Part shown: positions 59,013-64,000 of the stretch, piece by piece
Position numbering within the stretch: the stretch's first letter is position 1
Layout: each line of letters begins with the position of its first letter
Assembly (NCBI RefSeq): GCF_015999545.1
Contig: NZ_CP065546.1
Location: 1,612,001-1,676,000, forward strand
Reading direction: 5' to 3'
DNA: 64,000 nucleotides
Source: Lysinibacillus sp. JNUCC-52
Lineage (GTDB): Bacteria; Bacillota; Bacilli; Bacillales_A; Planococcaceae
The notes under the pieces: generated by a model
Databases searched by the model: none
What the model was told of the DNA's origin: nothing
Seen by the model: the letters and a program-made list of their open reading frames with translations, nothing else
Program-made: the position numbers and the translations under genes

Positions 59013-59033
59013 TCGCCACCTTTTGAGTTGTTA

Positions 59034-59050
59034 TTAGCACTTGGTACTAA
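59034..59050 (-). promoter_or_regulatory. FapR operator
   Basis: The 17-bp minus-strand sequence TTAGTACCAAGTGCTAA is a near-palindrome matching the known FapR site (TTAGTACC...GTACTAA type). It covers the predicted transcription start of the fapR promoter. Confidence 0.88.
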
Positions 59051-59054
59051 TATC

Positions 59055-59083
59055 AGTATATAGAGTATAAAAAAAGAATGCAA
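59055..59083 (-). promoter_or_regulatory. Promoter of the fapR operon
   Basis: Minus-strand TTGCAT, 17-bp spacer, TATACT. The start point falls inside the FapR operator. Its -35 element lies within the 3' arm of the recG terminator. Confidence 0.8.
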
Positions 59084-59114
59084 GACTTGTTTTCAAAAAC
59101 AAGCACTCGCATTC
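59069..59114 (-). terminator. Terminator of recG
   Basis: Outer stem GAATGC/GCATTC and inner stem CTTGTTTT/AAAACAAG with a short internal mismatch, followed on the minus strand by T7. It directly overlaps the fapR promoter. Confidence 0.82.
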
Positions 59115-59138
59115 CTTGTCGTACAACACGTAATTATA

Positions 59139-61184
59139 CTAATCAAAACGTTCACCTTGTAGAACACCAGACTTCTCAAGCATATCACGTAAAAATTGAT
59201 ACGTTTCATCATGCCAAAATGCCTCTGTTTCAATCATTTCAGTTGCATCTTTTCGAGCCGTCTCAAGCGTCCTATAATCATGTACTAAATCCGCAACTTT
59301 AAAATCAGGTAAGCCACTTTGCTTCCGTCCAAAGAAATCACCTGGTCCACGTAGCTCTAAATCTTTTTCTGCAAGTCGGAAGCCATCATTTGTTTCAGTC
59401 ATAGACTGCATCCGCTCTTTACCTTCATCAGATTTAGGATCAGCGATTAACACACAGTAAGATTGGTGCTCACCACGCCCTACACGACCTCGCAGCTGAT
59501 GTAGCTGTGCTAGTCCAAATCGTTCTGCATCATATACAACCATAAACGTTGCATTCGGCACATTTACTCCGACTTCAACAACAGTCGTAGATACTAAAAC
59601 TTGTATTTCTCCTTCACTAAAGTCACGCATCACAGCATCTTTTTCATCCGCTGGTAAGCGACCATGCATTAAACCAACTTTATAACGTCCATTAAAATAC
59701 GATGCGAGCTGCTCATAAATTTCCACTGCGTTTTGGACATCCAATTTATCCGATTCTTCGATTAATGGACAAATAGCATAGGCCTGTCTACCCTCTTGAA
59801 GCTCTAGCTCTAATTTGGACAACACAGAACCAAGTTGTTCTTTTTTCATCCAATGTGTTTCAATTTCCTTACGCCCTGCTGGCATTTCATCAATCAACGA
59901 AACATCCATTTCGCCAAAGGCTGTAATCGAAAGTGTTCGAGGGATAGGCGTAGCGGTCATAAAGAGCACATCAGGATTTTCCCCTTTATCACGTAAAATT
60001 CTCCGTTGTTCTACGCCAAAGCGATGCTGTTCGTCCGTTATAACAAAGCCTAGTCTATTAAAAATTACATCTGGCTGTATAAGTGCATGCGTTCCTATTA
60101 CAATATCTATTTCACCAGCTGCAAGTGCAGCTAATAATAGACGTCGCTCCTTTGTTTTTGTTGAGCCCGACAATAACGCTACACGGACTCCAAATGGCTC
60201 GAACCAAGCAAGTAAGTTTTCCGCATGTTGTTCGGCTAAAATTTCAGTTGGTGCCATTAACGCTCCTTGAAACCCTGCAGTCACAGCGGCATATAAACAA
60301 ATTGCCGCAACTACCGTTTTTCCCGAACCAACATCCCCTTGTAGCAAACGATTCATCCGATGCGGTTCTTTTAAATCCTTACAAATTTCATTGACAACTC
60401 GCTTTTGTGCTCCTGTTAATTCGTATGGAAGTGAAGCGATAAATGCCCGTACCTTTTGCAAGTCAAATTGTATAACTGTCCCCCGTTCATTATCCTTACG
60501 TATTTTTCGTAACGCTTGAATACGAAGTTGAAAGTTTAATAATTCTTCATAAGCAAATCGTCTTCTTGCTTGTTTAGCGTGTTCAGCATCTTGCGGAAAA
60601 TGAATACCTTCAAGACCATCGCGAATTGAGACAAGCTTATAAGCTGCTTGCAAATGTTGCGGAATTGCATCAGGTAATTCTGCGCCAAAATCATCTAACA
60701 CTTGTCGCATATATTTGCGAAAACGTTTTTGCGGAATTAAACCTTTGAGACTATAAACAGGTTCAAAATCTACTTGGTCTATTTTCGGACCAAATGTGAC
60801 CGTCGTACCATTAATTACTTGTCTACCTCTATCCCATTTCCCCGTCACTGTCACAATAGTACCTGGTATTAGCTTTTGCTTTAAATAGTTTTGATTGAAA
60901 AACACTACCTTCACAAGATGACGGCCAGCGAGTACAGTCACTTGCAAGCGAGATTTATTTCGTCCTAAAAATAACACTGTCGGCTCACGTTCTACTTTAC
61001 ATTCAACAGTAACACGCTCATTATGAGGTGTTTGTGCTAAATCCTTTAAGCGAAAATCCTCATGTCGATGCGGGAAAGTCCACAACAAATCTTGTATCGT
61101 CTCAATACCTAATGTTTCTAAATGCGCAGCAGTTTCTTTCCCAACTCCTTTTAATTCAGAGACAGGACTGGTTAATTCAGTCAC
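59139..61184 (-). CDS. recG: ATP-dependent DNA helicase RecG
   Basis: A 681-aa branch-migration helicase. The N-terminal wedge/OB domain (about 60-150) is followed by helicase motifs LLQGDVGSGKTVVAA (I), ITDEQHRFG (II), TATPIPRT (III) and QLRGRVGRGEHQSYC (VI). The start is GTG at 61184 with no well-placed ribosome site; it overlaps the stop of a 29-codon ORF that does have one, suggesting translational coupling. Confidence 0.96.
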   Translation of the reverse strand: MTELTSPVSELKGVGKETAAHLETLGIETIQDLLWTFPHRHEDFRLKDLAQTPHNERVTVECKVEREPTVLFLGRNKSRLQVTVLAGRHLVKVVFFNQNYLKQKLIPGTIVTVTGKWDRGRQVINGTTVTFGPKIDQVDFEPVYSLKGLIPQKRFRKYMRQVLDDFGAELPDAIPQHLQAAYKLVSIRDGLEGIHFPQDAEHAKQARRRFAYEELLNFQLRIQALRKIRKDNERGTVIQFDLQKVRAFIASLPYELTGAQKRVVNEICKDLKEPHRMNRLLQGDVGSGKTVVAAICLYAAVTAGFQGALMAPTEILAEQHAENLLAWFEPFGVRVALLSGSTKTKERRLLLAALAAGEIDIVIGTHALIQPDVIFNRLGFVITDEQHRFGVEQRRILRDKGENPDVLFMTATPIPRTLSITAFGEMDVSLIDEMPAGRKEIETHWMKKEQLGSVLSKLELELQEGRQAYAICPLIEESDKLDVQNAVEIYEQLASYFNGRYKVGLMHGRLPADEKDAVMRDFSEGEIQVLVSTTVVEVGVNVPNATFMVVYDAERFGLAQLHQLRGRVGRGEHQSYCVLIADPKSDEGKERMQSMTETNDGFRLAEKDLELRGPGDFFGRKQSGLPDFKVADLVHDYRTLETARKDATEMIETEAFWHDETYQFLRDMLEKSGVLQGERFD

Positions 61185-61266
61185 CTTTCATATCAGCCCC
61201 TTCAAATAACGTCCATTCGCATACTGTTGCTGTCATCGAGTACATTCTTAAACTTTTGTTACTCAA
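61177..61266 (-). CDS. 29-aa leader ORF overlapping the recG start
   Basis: Starts at a TTG (61266) with GGGAGG nine bases upstream and ends at TGA (61179-61177), eight bases into recG. The product begins MSNKSLRMYSMTATVCEW and ends ...ADMKGD; no family recognised. An in-frame TAG lies just upstream, so the ORF cannot extend. Its ribosome site is the best one near recG. Upstream TTGACA and TATAAT elements exist but at 23-bp spacing. It could be a real microprotein or only a coupling leader. Confidence 0.55.
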   Translation of the reverse strand: MSNKSLRMYSMTATVCEWTLFEGADMKGD

Positions 61267-61422
61267 AAGAGCCTACCTCCCTTCTATTCAAATCCTCGTT
61301 ATCTTTTATAGATTGTTAGTATTATATTGCCTATATACAGCACTTCTCTTGTCAACTTTATCATAAAACTTTTAATTCGTGTCGTCCCAATGACTAGGAA
61401 ATGGCGGTACACTGTCGTTTAT

Positions 61423-61451
61423 TTGAAAATTAAATCATAAATAGTTAATAT
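61423..61451 (+). promoter_or_regulatory. Plus-strand promoter of the 71-aa gene
   Basis: TTGAAA, 17-bp spacer, TAATAT, giving a leader of about 50 bases to the ATG at 61507. The 61267-61422 stretch otherwise holds only the recG leader region. Confidence 0.6.
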
Positions 61452-61506
61452 TGGAAATATAATTAAAAATAGTGCAGGAAATAATTCTAACTACAGGGAG
61501 GTTCAT

Positions 61507-61722
61507 ATGACTTTGACTATAAAAACGCATCTTAATAGCATTATGTGGCTAGTCGCTATACTTTTGCTCGGCATTTCCTTTTTAGTACATGCAACAAGTT
61601 ACTTTCATACGAAAGAAATAAATACAGCAAGTTCTCGATGTTATGAAATCGGTGGCGAAGTCATTTTAAAAATTTACAACAATGTCACAAATACATATTA
61701 TTTTGAATGCAAACGAAAATAA
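61507..61722 (+). CDS. Small single-TM protein, function unknown
   Basis: A 71-aa protein and the only convincing plus-strand gene. Residues about 12-31 are a hydrophobic membrane or signal segment (WLVAILLLGISFLVHA), followed by a short exported-type domain with two Cys residues (SSRCYEIGG and YYFECKRK) that could form a disulfide. GGGAGG lies five bases before the ATG, and a good promoter is present. No family recognised. It is inserted in the opposite orientation to all neighbours. Confidence 0.75.
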   Translation: MTLTIKTHLNSIMWLVAILLLGISFLVHATSYFHTKEINTASSRCYEIGGEVILKIYNNVTNTYYFECKRK

Positions 61723-61755
61723 CTGTCGATAGCGAACTAAAAAGTCGATTGACTA

Positions 61756-61923
61756 GGCTTCTATTCGGAGAATTCTTCAGGGTAACCGGCGATTCACGGG
61801 CTTCTATCGGCGGTTTCTTCGGGGTTACCGGCGATTCACGGACCTCTATCGGCGGTTTCTTCGGGGTTACCGGCGATTCACGGGCTTCTATCGGCGAATT
61901 CTTCGGGGTTACCGGCGATTCAC
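61756..61923. repeat. Four tandem 42-bp GC-rich repeats
   Basis: Exact 42-base period: copies at 61756-61797, 61798-61839, 61840-61881 and 61882-61923, contiguous with no spacers. Copies 2-4 differ at only a few positions; copy 1 is more diverged. Core GGTTACCGGCGATTCAC. The GC content is far above the surroundings. One plus-strand frame reads through as a 14-residue unit (SIGGFFGVTGDSR-type), but the ATG for it lacks a ribosome site and overlaps the 71-aa gene. Confidence 0.9.
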
Positions 61924-61969
61924 GATGTCCGCCACCAACAGAGTACTCTCTGTTAAATTTTATCTATAA

Positions 61970-62012
61970 CAAAAAAGTGTTAGATTGATTATTGCAATCA
62001 ATCTAACACTTC
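61970..62012 (-). terminator. Terminator of sdaAB-sdaAA
   Basis: A perfect 16-bp stem (61975-61990 with 61996-62011), 5-base loop, followed on the minus strand by TTTTTTG. It could also stop plus-strand transcription from the 71-aa gene. Confidence 0.9.
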
Positions 62013-62035
62013 CTCTTTTCAATCATTTTTGAGCC

Positions 62036-62956
62036 TTACTCTACTGCTAATTTTGCTTTTAGTATACTTTGTAGATCACCATTATTAAGAATAGCATTGC
62101 TGATTGCTTTACCTGTCGGTGTTGCTGCTAAGCCACCACGTGCTGTTTCCTTTAAATTCGGGCTCATCGACTGACCAATACGATACATCGCACCAATAAC
62201 TTCATCGCACGGAATACGACTCGTTACACCTGCTAGCGCCATATCTGCTGCAACAAGTGAGTTTGCTGCACCCATCGCATTTCGTTTAACACAAGGCACC
62301 TCAACTAATCCAGCTACTGGATCACAAACAAGGCCAAGCATATTTTTCAATGTAATAGCGAATGCTTCTGAACATTGCTGTGGCGTACCACCTGCCATCT
62401 CCACGATTGCAGCCGCAGCCATACCAGCAGCTGACCCAACTTCCGCCTGACATCCACCAGCGGCACCTGAAATGGAAGCATTATTTGCTACAACAAAGCC
62501 AAATGCACCTGAAGTAAATAAATATCGAATCATTTGTTCACGCGTTGGATTTAGCTTATTTTTCACCGCAAATAAAGTACCTGGCACGACTCCCGCTGAA
62601 CCCGCTGTAGGCGTTGCACAAATTGTACCCATTGCAGCGTTTACTTCATTCGTTGCTACGGCTTTACTAACAGCATCTAATAATAAATCGCCTGATAGCG
62701 ATTTACCTTGTGCAATATAATTTTGTATTAGTACGGCGTCTCCACCCGTTAAGCCGGTTACAGACTGCACACCTTTTAAGCCTCGCTCAACCGCTTCCTC
62801 CATCACCGTTAAGTTTTGGTCCATCTGTTGCATAATTTCTTCTCGAGTTCGTCCACTTATTAACATTTCCTGCTCAATCATAAGCTCAGAAATTAGCTTT
62901 TCTTCCTGTTCTGCTCGTTCCACAAGCTCACGTACATTATGGAATAACACTTCCAT
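62036..62956 (-). CDS. sdaAA: L-serine dehydratase, iron-sulfur-dependent, alpha subunit
   Basis: A 306-aa catalytic subunit that deaminates L-serine to pyruvate and ammonia. Cysteines suited to bind the [4Fe-4S] cluster lie in GTICATPTAGSAG, GGCQAEVG, LVCDPVAGLVEVPC. GGGGGGTG precedes the ATG, 12 bases after sdaAB. Confidence 0.96.
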   Translation of the reverse strand: MEVLFHNVRELVERAEQEEKLISELMIEQEMLISGRTREEIMQQMDQNLTVMEEAVERGLKGVQSVTGLTGGDAVLIQNYIAQGKSLSGDLLLDAVSKAVATNEVNAAMGTICATPTAGSAGVVPGTLFAVKNKLNPTREQMIRYLFTSGAFGFVVANNASISGAAGGCQAEVGSAAGMAAAAIVEMAGGTPQQCSEAFAITLKNMLGLVCDPVAGLVEVPCVKRNAMGAANSLVAADMALAGVTSRIPCDEVIGAMYRIGQSMSPNLKETARGGLAATPTGKAISNAILNNGDLQSILKAKLAVE

Positions 62957-62968
62957 AGAGACACCCCC

Positions 62969-63631
62969 CTAGTTATTAATTCTCGACACTTTCGTAATAT
63001 GTGGTATTAATGAAATTTGCTGAAGTACTTTTTCCTCAATATTTTGATCAATCTCAATGACCATGAGTGCCGTTAAACCACGTTCAATACGGGAAACCTC
63101 CATATGCCCAATATTGACATTGTGCATCGCTAAGCAATTCGCAACATTAGCAATACAGCCAGCACGATCATCGTGAACAACAAGAATGGCTGGCATACCA
63201 CCTGTTAAACGAAGTTTGAAGCCATTGACCTCGCTTACTTCAATTTTTCCGCCACCAATTGAAATGCCGACAATAGACATTTCTCCTTCATCATCACCAA
63301 ACACTAGTCTAGCTGTGTTCGGATGCTCTGTATTCGCTGTTTCTGGAATAAACTCATATTCCAATCCAGCTTTTTCTGCATGTTCAAATGCCGTTTTTAT
63401 TCGTTCATCAAATGTATCAAAATCTAATAAACCACCAATTATCGCTACATCTGTCCCATGCCCTCTATACGTTTCAGCAAATGATCCATAAAGATGAATT
63501 TTCACCCATTTCGGTTGTCTACCAAATAAATCTCTTGCTACACGTCCAATACGCGCTGCACCTGCTGTATGAGAAGAAGATGGACCAATCATAACGGGTC
63601 CAATAATATCAAAAACCGATGTAAACTTCAT
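62969..63631 (-). CDS. sdaAB: L-serine dehydratase, iron-sulfur-dependent, beta subunit
   Basis: A 220-aa subunit. The N-terminal domain contains IGPVMIGPSSSHTAGAARIG and SFAETYRGHGTDVAIIGGLL. A C-terminal ACT domain (about 147-220, ILVVHDDRAGCIANVANCLA) probably senses an amino acid. First gene of the sda operon, behind a promoter with a CodY box. Confidence 0.96.
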   Translation of the reverse strand: MKFTSVFDIIGPVMIGPSSSHTAGAARIGRVARDLFGRQPKWVKIHLYGSFAETYRGHGTDVAIIGGLLDFDTFDERIKTAFEHAEKAGLEYEFIPETANTEHPNTARLVFGDDEGEMSIVGISIGGGKIEVSEVNGFKLRLTGGMPAILVVHDDRAGCIANVANCLAMHNVNIGHMEVSRIERGLTALMVIEIDQNIEEKVLQQISLIPHITKVSRINN

Positions 63632-63697
63632 ACAAGCACACCCCTCTATTCTATTCGTATAATAATTTATAATTTACTTATATCATGCTTGATAGTT

Positions 63698-63726
63698 ACT
63701 ATAAAAGTAAAGCACTACTTTATCAA
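63698..63726 (-). promoter_or_regulatory. Promoter of sdaAB-sdaAA
   Basis: A strong minus-strand match TTGATA, 17-bp spacer, TATAGT, about 60 bases upstream of sdaAB. Confidence 0.75.
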
Positions 63727-63739
63727 CTTTCAGAAAATT
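63725..63739 (-). promoter_or_regulatory. CodY box overlapping the sda -35
   Basis: The minus strand reads AATTTTCTGAAAGTT, one mismatch from the CodY consensus AATTTTCWGAAAATT. Its last two bases are the first two of the -35 element, so bound CodY should block RNA polymerase. No gene is seen in the remaining upstream DNA to the window edge. Confidence 0.75.
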
Positions 63740-63920
63740 AACACGACTATAATTTATAACGTATTTATATTATTTCTTCTTTGTCCATTCTATAAACACA
63801 CTCTTTCCAACATGCTGATATTCCAGTATTTTCAAAACATCTGTCCTCTGTAGAAATACACAAAACTATCTATTTTGTTTCATTCAAGTAATTTTCTACA
63901 CGTTGTATTCCTTTTACCAT

Positions 63921-63953
63921 AAACAAAAGCAGTACACACATTGTGCACTGCTT
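63921..63953 (-). terminator. Probable terminator of an upstream minus-strand gene
   Basis: Stem GCAGT.CACA/TGTG.ACTGC with one mismatch and a short loop, followed on the minus strand by TTTTGTTTATGG. The gene it serves lies at or beyond the right edge; no coding end could be fixed in 63954-64000. Confidence 0.6.
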
Positions 63954-64000
63954 CGCCTACTTGTTAACTCAATCACCTTACATTATTCTACCGAAATAAT

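Noticed and set aside
61756..61923. CRISPR array
   Set aside because: The copies are contiguous with no unique spacers, the period is exact, and no cas gene is nearby.
61707..61988. Plus-strand ORF of 93 codons running through the 42-bp repeats
   Set aside because: No ribosome site before its ATG, overlap with the 71-aa gene in another frame, and the content is almost all tandem repeat; treated as noncoding repeat with the coding option left open.

Overview
The window looks like low-GC Gram-positive chromosome from the Bacillales, most likely Lysinibacillus or a close Planococcaceae relative. This is inferred from gene order (fla/che, codY-hslUV-xerC, trmFO-topA-dprA-sucDC, rnhB, rbgA, rplS-trmD-rimM-rpsP-ffh, ftsY-smc-rnc, fap/fab, recG, sda), AT-rich codon use, strong AGGAGG-type ribosome sites and family-level protein matches. 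No database search was possible. Nearly everything is on the minus strand, so the text below reads from high to low coordinates.

Right end (64.0-55.4 kb): the L-serine dehydratase pair sdaAB-sdaAA sits behind a promoter whose -35 overlaps a near-perfect CodY box. A small plus-strand island follows, with a 71-aa membrane peptide gene and a GC-rich array of four 42-bp repeats. Next comes recG, preceded by an overlapping 29-aa ORF. The lipid operon fapR-plsX-fabD-fabG-acpP has a clear FapR operator and ends in tandem hairpins.

Middle (55.1-29.4 kb): rnc-smc-ftsY; ylxM-ffh-rpsP-khpA-rimM-trmD; rplS with its own promoter and leader; lepB-rbgA; rnhB-ylqG-ylqH; sucC-sucD; dprA-topA-trmFO; xerC-hslV-hslU-codY. 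ylqG/ylqH look like a FliK-like and FlhB-C-domain-like pair outside the flagellar operon. A CodY-like box lies upstream of the operon that encodes CodY.

Left (28.6-0 kb): one long fla/che operon running flgB, flgC, fliE to fliK, flgD, flgE, flbD, fliL, fliM, fliY, cheY, fliO, fliP, fliQ, fliR, flhB, flhA, flhF, flhG, cheB, cheA, cheW, cheC, cheD and a two-TM protein. A terminator then separates it from sigD, which has its own extended -10 promoter, followed by a 102-aa protein and a partial swrB-like gene. The operon covers rod, MS-ring/C-ring, export gate, hook assembly and a Bacillus-type chemotaxis pathway (CheC/CheD/FliY adaptation, no CheZ).

Most of the window is conserved housekeeping and motility DNA. 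No wholly new multi-gene system was seen. The unusual parts lie between genes: a hairpin placed between the Shine-Dalgarno and start codon of flbD, the recG leader ORF, the two CodY boxes, the 42-bp repeats, a 121-bp inverted-repeat element and coding-like debris between flgB and codY, and the uncoupling of sigD from fla/che.
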